In this document: positions 25,690 through 33,761 of the stretch, piece after piece
How the letters are laid out: the number at the start of each line of letters is the position of its first letter
How positions within the stretch are numbered: the first letter of the stretch is position 1
NCBI RefSeq assembly: GCF_001043895.1
Contig: NZ_JTHF01000107.1
Location: forward strand, 1 to 64,000
Length of the DNA: 64,000 bases
Reading direction: 5' to 3'
DNA from: Methylobacterium indicum
GTDB taxonomy: Bacteria; Pseudomonadota; Alphaproteobacteria; Rhizobiales; Beijerinckiaceae
Program-made: the position numbers and the translations under genes
The notes under the pieces: model-generated
What the model was told of the DNA's origin: nothing
Seen by the model: only the letters and a program-made list of their open reading frames with translations
Database searches by the model: none

Positions 25690-27410
25690 TGCGCATGAGC
25701 GAACTGCCCCATGAGGTCGATGTGCTCGTTGTCGGCGGCGGCTCGGCCGGCTGCGTCCTCGCCAAACGTCTCTCGGCCGATCCGAACCGGCGGGTGCTTC
25801 TCGTCGAGGCCGGCTGCGACACGCCCCCAGGACAGGTGCCGGCCGAGATCCTCGACAGCTACCCGATGCCGCTGTTCTTCGGCGACACCTACATCTGGCC
25901 CGGCCTCGACGCGGCCGTCACCCGCGGGGCCGATGGGCGGATCCGGCGCCGGGCCTACGAGCAGGGCCGCGTGATGGGCGGCTCGTCGAGCATCAACGTG
26001 CAGGCGGCCAACCGCGGTCTCCCGCGCGACTACGACGCCTGGGCGGCGGCCGGGGCGAGGGGCTGGGGCTGGGACGACGTCCTGCCCTACTTCCGCAAGC
26101 TCGAGACCGACCTCGACTGCGACGGCCCGCTGCACGGGCGCGACGGCCCCTTGCCGATCCGACGCATCCTCGAACCGGCCTGGCCGCCGTTTGCACACGC
26201 GGTTGCGACGGCTCTCGACGCGACCGGCCTGCCGCGGCGCCTCGATCAGAACGGCGAATTCGAGGACGGGATCTTCCCGCCGGCCTTCTCCAACCGGGAT
26301 GACGCCAGGGTTTCCTCTGCCGCGGCCTATCTCGACGCGCCCACGCGGGCGCGCGGGAACCTCGTCATCGCCGCGCACACGCAGGTCACCGACCTGGTGT
26401 TCGACGGACGGCGCGCCGTCGGCGCGCAGCTGCGCCAAGCGGACGGACGCGAGCAGCGCGTGGCGGCGCGGGAGGTGGTGGTCTGCGCAGGCGCGTTGCA
26501 ATCGCCGGTCCTGCTCCTGCGGGCCGGGATCGGACCCGCAGAACACCTGCGTACCTGCGGCGTGACCGTCCTCGCGGACCGGCCCGGGGTCGGCGAGAAC
26601 CTGCGCGACCACCCAGCCCTGACCATCGCGCAGTACCTGCCCCGTCGGCTTCGCCTGCCGCTGAGCTACAGACGGGCGAGCTTCGTCGCCCTGCGCTCCT
26701 CCTCCGGCCTGCCGGGCGGTACACCCTCCGACATGTACCTCACCGCCTCCGCCCGCGGCGGCTGGCACGCGCTCGGGGCGAGCCTCGCCCTCTATTTCCT
26801 ATGGGTGAACCAGCCGCACTCGATCGGGCGGCTGCGCCTCGACCCGGCCGATCCGGCGGGCCGTCCGGACGTCGACCTCGGCCTCCTGTCGGACCCGCGC
26901 GATCTCGAACGGCTGGCGACGGGCCTGCGCGACCTCGTTGCGCTCGTGGTCTCGCCGCAGCTCAACCCGGATCCCGCGGCGATCTTCCCGGCGAGCTTCA
27001 CGCCTGCGATCAAGCGGCTCAGCCGGGTTACGCCTCGCAACCGGCGCGTCACTGCCCTGCTGGCCCGGCTCCTCGACGGTCCTGCCCCCTTGCGCCGGCT
27101 GATGCTACGCGCCGTGTCCGGCGGGGTCGATCTCGGCCGGATCGCTGCCGACGACGCAGCCCTGCGGGACTTCGTGCGCGAGACGGTCTTCGGCGTGTGG
27201 CATGCGAGCGGCACCTGCCGCATGGGCGATTCCACCGACAGGGGTGCAGTGGTCGATCCGACCGGGCGGGTGATCGGCGTCGAAGGGCTCTCCGTCGCGG
27301 ACGCCTCGGTAATGCCGAGCTTGCCGAGTGCCAATACCAACGTGCCGACCATCATGATCGGCGAGAAGATCGCCGATCACCTCGTCGCGCAGCTGGGAGC
27401 CGGGGCCTGA
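25689..27410 (+). CDS. hmfH: GMC-family FAD oxidoreductase, HMF/furfural oxidase
   Basis: 573 residues from an ATG that overlaps the hmfF stop. The FAD motif is VLVVGGGSAGCVLAKRL (residues 12-28), followed by RVMGGSSSINVQAANRG (about 96-112) and the C-terminal GMC signatures GVWHASGTCRMG (active-site His) and NTNVPTIMIGEKIADHL. It oxidises HMF stepwise to 2,5-furandicarboxylate and furfural to 2-furoate with O2 as acceptor. The pairing with UbiD and UbiX genes is the diagnostic HMF arrangement. Convergent with the next gene. Confidence 0.87.
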   Translation: MRMSELPHEVDVLVVGGGSAGCVLAKRLSADPNRRVLLVEAGCDTPPGQVPAEILDSYPMPLFFGDTYIWPGLDAAVTRGADGRIRRRAYEQGRVMGGSSSINVQAANRGLPRDYDAWAAAGARGWGWDDVLPYFRKLETDLDCDGPLHGRDGPLPIRRILEPAWPPFAHAVATALDATGLPRRLDQNGEFEDGIFPPAFSNRDDARVSSAAAYLDAPTRARGNLVIAAHTQVTDLVFDGRRAVGAQLRQADGREQRVAAREVVVCAGALQSPVLLLRAGIGPAEHLRTCGVTVLADRPGVGENLRDHPALTIAQYLPRRLRLPLSYRRASFVALRSSSGLPGGTPSDMYLTASARGGWHALGASLALYFLWVNQPHSIGRLRLDPADPAGRPDVDLGLLSDPRDLERLATGLRDLVALVVSPQLNPDPAAIFPASFTPAIKRLSRVTPRNRRVTALLARLLDGPAPLRRLMLRAVSGGVDLGRIAADDAALRDFVRETVFGVWHASGTCRMGDSTDRGAVVDPTGRVIGVEGLSVADASVMPSLPSANTNVPTIMIGEKIADHLVAQLGAGA

Positions 27411-27430
27411 GGCCGCCGGCACCCGGGGCG

Positions 27431-28255
27431 TCAGGCGAGGCGAGCCCGCGTACGCCGCTCGGCCTCCTCGATGCTTGTCGCCGACAGATCCGGATCCGCT
27501 GACCGGATGTCGGCCCGCATGTGGTCGTGCGATGCGCCGTTGAACAGCGTCCCGACGAGGGATCGGTCGAGGTCGCTGGTGCCGAACAGTGCGTCGCAGA
27601 TCGGGAATGTGAGGTTGAAGTTGCGGGTCTGCATGAACCCGAGCACGTGATGAATGTAGTGCATTCGCCGCACGGTGTTCACCAGGGGGATGTGCCGCAG
27701 GTAAGGATGCCGCGTGTCATCGAGGTGTGAGAGCGTGTGCAGGCCCTCGTAGAGCAGGTAGTAGGCGGCCATCGTGAGCACGACGATGTACCCGGCATTC
27801 GACGAGATCAGCCAGCCGGCCAGAAGCGCCGGCGGCAGGGCGGCGAGCACGAAGCCGATCGGGGCGAAGGGCGGAAACAGCAGAGCCCGCCATTCCTTGT
27901 GGCCACTGTAGCCAAGGTCATGGTGCGTGAAGAACTGATGGTGCACTGTGCAGTGGCGCTTATAGATCATTGTGAGCCCGGGCACCGGGCGGTGCAGCAC
28001 GTAGCGGTGCGCGGCCCACTCGCACCAATTGCCGAGAAGCACGATCGGCACGACCAGCAGCCACTCCCATGCCGAGGAGACCTCGATTCGGTTCCAACAG
28101 TACAGGACCGTACCGCCGGTGATCAGCAGCGTGAAGCCGAGATGGATCGCGCCGTGGTACCAGGGCGGGGTTTCGGCCACGAAGCGTTCGCGAAAAGTGC
28201 TCTGGCGCTCCTGCTCGCGCCGGTCGCGCTCCGGGCTTTGGAAGACGGGTGTCAT
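27431..28255 (-). CDS. Fatty-acid hydroxylase / sterol desaturase superfamily membrane protein
   Basis: 274 residues from an ATG with the strong site GAGGAGGAAG. Four or five membrane helices and three histidine clusters typical of non-heme di-iron hydroxylases: HRYVLHR, HCTVHHQFFTHHD and HYIHHVLG. The likely role is O2-dependent hydroxylation of a lipid or other hydrophobic molecule. It sits between hmfH and the second AraC gene, divergent from the latter; a link to furan metabolism is only positional. Confidence 0.83.
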   Translation of the reverse strand: MTPVFQSPERDRREQERQSTFRERFVAETPPWYHGAIHLGFTLLITGGTVLYCWNRIEVSSAWEWLLVVPIVLLGNWCEWAAHRYVLHRPVPGLTMIYKRHCTVHHQFFTHHDLGYSGHKEWRALLFPPFAPIGFVLAALPPALLAGWLISSNAGYIVVLTMAAYYLLYEGLHTLSHLDDTRHPYLRHIPLVNTVRRMHYIHHVLGFMQTRNFNLTFPICDALFGTSDLDRSLVGTLFNGASHDHMRADIRSADPDLSATSIEEAERRTRARLA

Positions 28256-28267
28256 TGGCTTCCTCCT

Positions 28268-28310
28268 CGTCTCGCTTTCCCTCTCGGACGGGGAACCTGC
28301 TTGCGAGACG
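28268..28310. promoter_or_regulatory. Inverted GAGACG pair in the hydroxylase-AraC control region
   Basis: CGTCTCGC (28268-28275) and GCGAGACG (28303-28310) are exact inverted repeats, 13 bases upstream of the hydroxylase start codon and extending outward. The GAGACG core is the one repeated upstream of hmfA, which is adjacent to the other AraC paralogue. Confidence 0.35.
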
Positions 28311-28482
28311 TGGAGTGTGGCGCAGCTCGCGCGCAGAACCCTGATCACCCCGGAGGCTGACTTATCAATCCGGATGTTTTTCGCGCGCCCAACCAGAGTT
28401 GTAGGCGTGCGCATGGGTTAATCTCCCCAATCGGAACTATGGTGATGCCGGCCCGGGCCGGCAGGGAAGGTGATCGCGGATC

Positions 28483-29307
28483 GTGACCCAGGCTCTCGGA
28501 ATCCTGCGCGGCGCGTTCGGCCGGGTGGCGCTCCTCGACATGGACACCTCCCTCGTTGATCACGCGCACCATCATTGCCACGTGATCCTGAAGGCGAGCG
28601 GCCCCGACCAGGATTTTATCGTCGCGGGCCGGGCGCTGCCCGTGCGCGACGACACCGCGATCTTGATCAACAGTTGGGAGCCGCACCGCTACCTGCACCG
28701 GGGTGGGCTGCAGCGGACGGCCTTCCTCGCCCTTTACATCGAGCCCGCTTGGCTCGCTGGGATTGATCGCGCGTTCCGGCCCTGCGGCGCCGGCCGCTTC
28801 TTCGAAGGGTCCTGCGTGCCACTCGACGGCACCCTGTGGAGAGCGCGCGAGGACCTTGTACGGCGCATAGGTTGCCACGATACTGACGCAGCAACGCTCG
28901 AAGACCGGATCCGTGCCCTGATCATCGCCCTGGCGCATCGCTATGGAGACCGGCAGCCCCCGCGTGTGGCACTGTTGACCGATCACCGCATCCGGCGGGC
29001 CCTTCAACTTATGGGGGAATCGGGTGCCGTACCCCGCGATCTCGACACCGTTGCGAGGTCGGCCGGTCTATCGCGGCCGCACTTCAACACGCTTTTCCGC
29101 CGCTGCACGGGGCTGAGCCCGGCCGTCTACGCCAACGCCGTGCGCGTCGAAGCTGCTGTCGCGGCTATCCTAGACCCCGCCACGACCCTTGCCGTGGTCT
29201 CTGACGACCTAGGCTTCAGCGCACCAGCCAACTTTACCCGCTTCTTTCAGCAACATACCGGTACAATACCCAGTCAGTTTAGGCGTGTCGTCGCTGAGCT
29301 TCCGTAA
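28483..29307 (+). CDS. AraC-family transcriptional regulator, second paralogue
   Basis: 274 residues from a GTG. The N-terminal cupin-like domain contains GRVALLDMDTSLVDHAHHHC and FLALYIEPAWLAGI, closely matching the AraC protein at 11107. The C-terminal double helix-turn-helix is at about 185-270 (VARSAGLSRPHFNTLFRRC, SDDLGFSAPANFTRFF). Divergent from the hydroxylase at 28255. Together the two AraC genes bracket the furan locus; each may respond to a related ligand. Confidence 0.87.
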   Translation: MTQALGILRGAFGRVALLDMDTSLVDHAHHHCHVILKASGPDQDFIVAGRALPVRDDTAILINSWEPHRYLHRGGLQRTAFLALYIEPAWLAGIDRAFRPCGAGRFFEGSCVPLDGTLWRAREDLVRRIGCHDTDAATLEDRIRALIIALAHRYGDRQPPRVALLTDHRIRRALQLMGESGAVPRDLDTVARSAGLSRPHFNTLFRRCTGLSPAVYANAVRVEAAVAAILDPATTLAVVSDDLGFSAPANFTRFFQQHTGTIPSQFRRVVAELP

Positions 29308-29980
29308 GTGATATTGAGTTAGAATCGCGATTGAGTAGCGAATAATCTGATCGGGAGCTGGGGGGCGGCCGCTCGATAAAGGGTCGTGAAGGGGGCGATC
29401 AGCGCTCATTATTCATCGTAGACATCAGGATAAAGGGGTGTCTATACTACATGTGGTGGAAATTCACGATTCCTAAAGCTGTCAACGGCCTCTGAAGTGT
29501 GTATCGCTTCGCTGAAAATTTGATATCAATACCTATAATATAAGTCGCATATCTCACCGGGCCATGTGCTATATGCCTTTGCGACATTTTCGAACCCAAA
29601 TGTCCGGAAGCTGCTTGCAACCGGGCGTTTCTTATACGCATCATGAAGGGCCGCTTCGGGTCAGGAGTTAGCCTCAGGGCGCTTGGAAGCTCTCCGGCGA
29701 CCACCGTCGACCGCGAAACGCCGCAGCTTGACTGCCTGCACCGCGAGAGGCAGCACGAGAAGTGGTGATATTCAAGCGGCATTGAATTTCTACTAAATTT
29801 TCTATCGCAATATTACATCCATGCAAAGGCTATGCATCGACAGGCGCTGATTCGCTCCAGTACGAGCGTTGAATGGCACGAGCCGGGACGTCTTACGACC
29901 GGAGAATCCGGCGAGGAACCACCTGTCTCCATACCCTGGCGGCAGGCGGGGACCGTCCGCCAACAGCGCGACCGAGCCGA
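29308..29980. other. 673-bp region without a supported gene
   Basis: 29308-29560 and 29770-29830 are A/T-rich and could hold promoters. The middle is GC-rich without recognisable coding motifs. No tRNA, terminator or transposase remnant could be identified. Confidence 0.4.
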
Positions 29981-30715
29981 TCAAACAGACGCCCGGCCGT
30001 CGACGGGAGCGGCTTCGGCCGTGCTCGATCCGGTGAGGGAGCGAATGAGCGAGGTTTTCACGCTCGCGACGTGGTCGCGCATCAGCATCTCGGCGCGCCA
30101 AGATTCCCGGCTGAGGATCGCTTCGACGATGCGGTGGTGGTCGTCGTGGCGCCGGCGCACGTCGCGCACCTCGAAGGCGACGACGTTGCGCGGCGAGGAG
30201 ACCGGGACGTGCTGGCACAGCCGCACCATGTCGGCCAGCATCCGCGAGCCGGCGGCGGCGTGGATCGTCTCGTGGATGGTCGAATTGACGTCGCGGTAGA
30301 CGCCGCGGTCGACCGGCGAGAGCGCGCCCCCGGCAAGTAATTGATCGCCGTCGGCGAGTGCGCGCTCCAGAAGTGCCCGGTGCACCGCGGTAAGGCCCCG
30401 CTCGGTCGCGAGCCGCGCGGCAAGGCCTTCGAGGACGGCGCGGACCTCGTAGGCGCTGATAATCTCGTCGACGGGAAAGTCGCGCATCGCGTAGCCGCGG
30501 TTCGGCGCGTAGTCGAGCAGTCCCTCCGAGGCGAGCTTCTGCAGAGCGCTGCGCACCGGCGTGCGCGATACGCCGAGCCTCGCCGTCAGCTTGACCTCGT
30601 GCAGCCGCTCCCCGGGCGCGAACTCGCCGCCGAGGATGGCGCTGCGCAACGTCTCGATCACGGATTCGGACCGGGTCGGGGGGCTGGCAGGCGGGCGCGG
30701 AGGGGATGAGAACAT
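29981..30715 (-). CDS. GntR-family regulator, FadR/FCD type
   Basis: 244 residues from MFSSPP; a longer form starting at 30781 would run through the candidate operator. The winged helix-turn-helix spans about 17-75 (RLHEVKLTARLGVSRTPVRSA), then the FCD ligand domain (about 90-220) with metal/ligand residues spread over YEVRAVLEGLAA, DVNSTIHETIHAAA and DHHRIVEAI. Divergent from the 13-gene catabolic/transport run at 31041, whose repressor it probably is (operator at 30954-30973). Confidence 0.87.
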   Translation of the reverse strand: MFSSPPRPPASPPTRSESVIETLRSAILGGEFAPGERLHEVKLTARLGVSRTPVRSALQKLASEGLLDYAPNRGYAMRDFPVDEIISAYEVRAVLEGLAARLATERGLTAVHRALLERALADGDQLLAGGALSPVDRGVYRDVNSTIHETIHAAAGSRMLADMVRLCQHVPVSSPRNVVAFEVRDVRRRHDDHHRIVEAILSRESWRAEMLMRDHVASVKTSLIRSLTGSSTAEAAPVDGRASV

Positions 30716-30741
30716 CGGGGACACGTGCGGGATCCACCCTG

Positions 30742-30754
30742 AAATGTATACTAA
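30742..30754. promoter_or_regulatory. Degenerate GntR site AAATGTATACTAA
   Basis: Shares the AAATGTATAC core with the perfect palindrome at 30954-30973 and lies about 27 bases upstream of the gntR start, consistent with autoregulation. Confidence 0.45.
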
Positions 30755-30953
30755 GCCGCATGGGCGCGCCATGGTGGCCACTCCCCGCCATCGCGGCTTG
30801 GAACTGTCCAGTCAATACCGCGCCGAAGAAACTAACCCTGGGAGAGGCAAGGCCGCCGCTGGAGCCGCGCCGGGCACTCCCGCGACGGTGCGGCAAAGGC
30901 CCGGGCAGCCGGCGCTGCCCGGCGATTGGTCAGTCCGGCGCCCAAATCTCGGG

Positions 30954-30973
30954 CAAAAATGTATACATTTTTG
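30954..30973. promoter_or_regulatory. Perfect 20-bp palindrome, candidate GntR operator
   Basis: CAAAAATGTATACATTTTTG is fully self-complementary and A/T-rich in a very GC-rich neighbourhood. FCD-type GntR proteins commonly bind short dyads of this kind. It directly abuts the candidate -35 box at 30975, so a bound repressor would block the promoter of the downstream operon. Confidence 0.65.
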
Positions 30974-30974
30974 T

Positions 30975-31003
30975 TTGACGGATCGCGTCAGCAGCGTTCA
31001 TCA
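30975..31003 (+). promoter_or_regulatory. Candidate promoter of the 31-44 kb operon
   Basis: TTGACG (30975-30980), a 17-bp spacer and a weak -10 TCATCA (30998-31003), 37 bases before the first start codon. The -35 match is good and the -10 poor; the call depends on the adjoining operator. Confidence 0.4.
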
Positions 31004-31040
31004 TGCCGGGCATGCACCGCACAGAGTGCACGGAGGGTTC

Positions 31041-32279
31041 ATGACGGCGCTCCAGCAGGCGGACGACACGATCGAACGGATCACCGCCGATACGTCGCCC
31101 CACTACGAGCCCTATGGCTGGCACCACTGGCCGGAGCACCCGTGGTTCGCCTACCAGTTCCGCCGCGGCCTCGGCGAGACGCAGGAGGGCGGCGGCGCGG
31201 TCAGCGAGTGTTTCCAGGTCGCGGCGCGCATCGTGCCGGGCGACCTCGAGAGCTGGCACGCCGAGTGGTCGGCGGTTGCCGACCGCAACTGGCGCCGCGG
31301 GCTGGCCGCGGACGGGGCCGGCCACGTCCGCACCGCGATGAACTGCTTCCTGCGCGCCGCGGACTATTACCGGCAGGCGGAGTTCTTCCTTGATCCCGAC
31401 GATCCCCGCCGGCTCCCCACCTTCGAGAAGATGGAGGCAGCCAGCCACCGCTTCCTCGCCGGCCTGAACCCGCCGGGCGAGGTCGTCGAGATCCCCTACG
31501 AACCGGGCAAGCCGATCTGCGCCTACTTCGCGCGCGCGCCGTTCCCGGGCGACCGGCTGCCGGTCCTGATCTGCATGGGCGGTCTCGACTCGATCAAGGA
31601 CGAGATGTGGTTCATGCAGGCCCATGGCTGCCTGCAGCGCGGCATCTCGGTGCTGATGATCGACGGGCCCGGCCAGGGCGGCACCCTGCGGCGCTACGGC
31701 CTCACGGCGCGTCCCGACACCGAGGTGCCGATCGGCGCCTGCATCGACTGGCTGACCTCCCGCGATGACGTCGATCCGGCCCGCATCGCGGTCTGCGGCT
31801 CGTCGATGGGCGGCTACTACGCCGCCCGCGCCGGCTGCCACGAGCACCGCCTCGCCGCCGCGATCTCGCACGGCGCGATCTACGACGTGCACGAGATGTG
31901 GGGGCAGAAGGGCGAGGATTTCGGGCTCGCCATGCACATCAAGTGGGTGATGGGCGCAGCTTCGATGGCCGAGGCGCACGGGATCATGAAGGCCTTCACC
32001 CTCGAAGGCCACCTCGATCACATGCGCTGCCCGTTCCTAATCGTGCATGGTGGGCACGACGTCCTGACCGTCTCGCAGGCCGGCCGGGCGCATGACTACG
32101 CCAAGGCGCGCGGCGTCGACGTGACCCTGCGGATCGTCGCGCCGGAGGAGACCGGCGCCGAGCATTGCCAGCACGACAACCCGACGATCGGCCAGGAACT
32201 CATCGCCGACTGGCTCGCCGACCGCTTCGGCATCGACCAGCGCGCACTCCTGCTCACCGGCTGGAATCCCCTCGTCTAA
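31041..32279 (+). CDS. Alpha/beta hydrolase, C-C or ester hydrolase (DHPON-hydrolase-like)
   Basis: 412 residues with an N-terminal helical extension (about 1-150) before the alpha/beta-hydrolase core, the layout of the 2,6-dihydroxypseudooxynicotine hydrolase / FrsA-type group. The nucleophile elbow is CGSSMGGYY with S255, the acidic segment is LIVHGGHDVLTV, and the catalytic His is probably in the C-terminal GAEHCQHDNP. First gene after the GntR operator. Its TAA stop codon lies within the repeat element at 32276-32382. Substrate unknown; a ketone or amide of an N-heterocycle is plausible from neighbours. Confidence 0.8.
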   Translation: MTALQQADDTIERITADTSPHYEPYGWHHWPEHPWFAYQFRRGLGETQEGGGAVSECFQVAARIVPGDLESWHAEWSAVADRNWRRGLAADGAGHVRTAMNCFLRAADYYRQAEFFLDPDDPRRLPTFEKMEAASHRFLAGLNPPGEVVEIPYEPGKPICAYFARAPFPGDRLPVLICMGGLDSIKDEMWFMQAHGCLQRGISVLMIDGPGQGGTLRRYGLTARPDTEVPIGACIDWLTSRDDVDPARIAVCGSSMGGYYAARAGCHEHRLAAAISHGAIYDVHEMWGQKGEDFGLAMHIKWVMGAASMAEAHGIMKAFTLEGHLDHMRCPFLIVHGGHDVLTVSQAGRAHDYAKARGVDVTLRIVAPEETGAEHCQHDNPTIGQELIADWLADRFGIDQRALLLTGWNPLV

Positions 32280-32382
32280 GCAGACTTGCGTTGTCAAGCC
32301 AACGCTTCGTCCGCTTAGGTTCTCGTTTTTGTCGCAGATTTTTGGCGCCGAACCGGTCACCACTTCGGCGAAATCTGCTTAG
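32276..32382. repeat. Two-hairpin intergenic element, copy A (107 bp)
   Basis: Starts CTAAGC and ends GCTTAG. Hairpin 1 (32276-32318) has the arms CTAAGC..GAC..GCGTTG and their complements; a T-rich linker follows. Hairpin 2 (32334-32378) has GCAGATTT and GCCGAA arms. The second half, including CCGAACCGGT and ACCACTTCGGCG, matches copies B and C. Most diverged of the three copies. It provides the stop codon of the preceding gene and ends 11 bases before the next start codon. Confidence 0.85.
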
Positions 32383-32393
32383 GATTGAGGCTC

Positions 32394-33047
32394 ATGAACC
32401 TCGGCGTCGACATCCCGAAGACCGCCATCGTGGCGATCGATCTCCATCGCGGCCACCTCGACATGGGCGTCGCGACCATGCCGACCTCGCCCGAGGTGGC
32501 GCGGCAAGTCATCGCCGCCAACAAGCGGCTGTTCGACTGGGCGCGCGCCGCCGGCATCCCCGTCGTGCATCTCCTTACCCAGTACCGCAACGTGCCGGAG
32601 ATCGCCTCGAACCCGTTCTGGCGCACCCGGGCGGAGGATCCGAAGGCGACGCGCAAGAACGTGCTGCGCCACAACCTCAAGGGCATGCCGGGCGTCACCG
32701 TGATGCCCGAGCTCTACGATCCGGCGCGCGATCTCGTCGTCGATACCAAGAAGCGCTACGACTGCTTCCTCGGCACCGACCTCGACTTCACCCTGAGGGC
32801 GCACGGGATCAACACGCTCCTGATCACCGGGGTGAACACCAATTCCTGCGTTCTCGCGACGACGACGGCGGCGAACGTGCGCGACTATGCGGTGATCGTG
32901 GTCGAGGACTGCGTCGAGACGATGGACGGTCCCGCCCTGCACGAGGCCGGCCTGCTCTGCATCAGGACCGCCTTCGGCTTCGTCCTCGACACCGACGCGG
33001 TGATGGCGCTTCCCGCCCTCTGCCCCGCCCGGGCCGACGCCGCGTGA
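32394..33047 (+). CDS. Isochorismatase-family cysteine hydrolase (amidase type)
   Basis: 217 residues from the ATG at 32394 (GAGG site 3 bases upstream). The Asp-Lys-Cys triad of the family is visible: D16 (VAIDLHRGH), K119 or K120 (VVDTKKRYDCF) and C152 (GVNTNSCVLAT, with the preceding cis-peptide position). Members are nicotinamidase, maleamate amidohydrolase and N-carbamoylsarcosine amidase, all splitting C-N bonds. In this operon it probably hydrolyses a linear amide released from a ring. Overlaps the next gene by 4 bases (GTGA). Confidence 0.82.
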   Translation: MNLGVDIPKTAIVAIDLHRGHLDMGVATMPTSPEVARQVIAANKRLFDWARAAGIPVVHLLTQYRNVPEIASNPFWRTRAEDPKATRKNVLRHNLKGMPGVTVMPELYDPARDLVVDTKKRYDCFLGTDLDFTLRAHGINTLLITGVNTNSCVLATTTAANVRDYAVIVVEDCVETMDGPALHEAGLLCIRTAFGFVLDTDAVMALPALCPARADAA

Positions 33048-33760
33048 GTGCCGCGCCCCTCCCCGTCGTCGCGCCGGCGACGCTCGCGATCGCCGGCACG
33101 GACGAGCGCTTCCCGGTGCGCCGCATCTACTGCGTCGGCCGCAACTACGTCGAGCACATCCGCGAGATGAAGGAGGGCGACGAGCGCGACCCGCCGTTCT
33201 TCTTCCAGAAGCCGGGCGACGCGGTCGTGGCGGACGGGGCGACGATTCCCTATCCGCCCGACACGCAGGACTTCCAGTTCGAGGTCGAGTTCGTCGTCGC
33301 GATCGGCGCGGGCGGGCGCGCCATCGCCCGCGATCGGGCGCTCGACCATGTCTACGGCTACGCCGTCGGCATCGATCTCACGCGCCGCGATCGGCAGCGC
33401 GAGATGCGCGCGCTGATGCTGCCCTGGGAGCGCGGCAAGGCCTTCGACGCCTCCGCCCCATGCGGCGCGCTCCACCGCGCCGCCGAGATCGGCCATCCCG
33501 TCCGCGGCGCGATCACCCTGTCCGTCGACGGGGCCGAGCGCCAGCGCGGCGACCTCGCGCAGATGATCTGGAACGTGCCGGAGATCGTCGCGAACCTCTC
33601 GGCCTCCTACGAGCTCAAGCCGGGGGACCTGATCATGACCGGCACGCCGGCCGGCGTCGGCCCGGTCCGTCCGGGCGAGACGATCGCGGCGCGGATCGAG
33701 GGCGTGGGCACGCTCGACCTGTCCATCGGACCCAGAGAGACCGGAACGGGAAAGGCCTGA
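33044..33760 (+). CDS. Fumarylacetoacetate-hydrolase-family protein
   Basis: 238 residues from a GTG overlapping the previous stop. FAH-fold signatures: YCVGRNYVEHI (29-39), FFFQKPGDAVV (52-62), metal-binding E80 and E82 in FQFEVEFVV, D111 in VGIDLTRRD, and the C-terminal GDLIMTGTPAGVG. The family includes fumarylpyruvate hydrolases, oxaloacetate decarboxylases and hydratases that act on 2-oxo-acids. It would process an oxo-acid intermediate of this pathway. Confidence 0.83.
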   Translation: MSAAPLPVVAPATLAIAGTDERFPVRRIYCVGRNYVEHIREMKEGDERDPPFFFQKPGDAVVADGATIPYPPDTQDFQFEVEFVVAIGAGGRAIARDRALDHVYGYAVGIDLTRRDRQREMRALMLPWERGKAFDASAPCGALHRAAEIGHPVRGAITLSVDGAERQRGDLAQMIWNVPEIVANLSASYELKPGDLIMTGTPAGVGPVRPGETIAARIEGVGTLDLSIGPRETGTGKA

Positions 33761-33761
33761 C

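Noticed and set aside
27411-27430. Terminator between hmfH and the convergent hydroxylase gene
   Set aside because: The 20-bp gap is GC-rich but has no clear stem-loop with a T-run.
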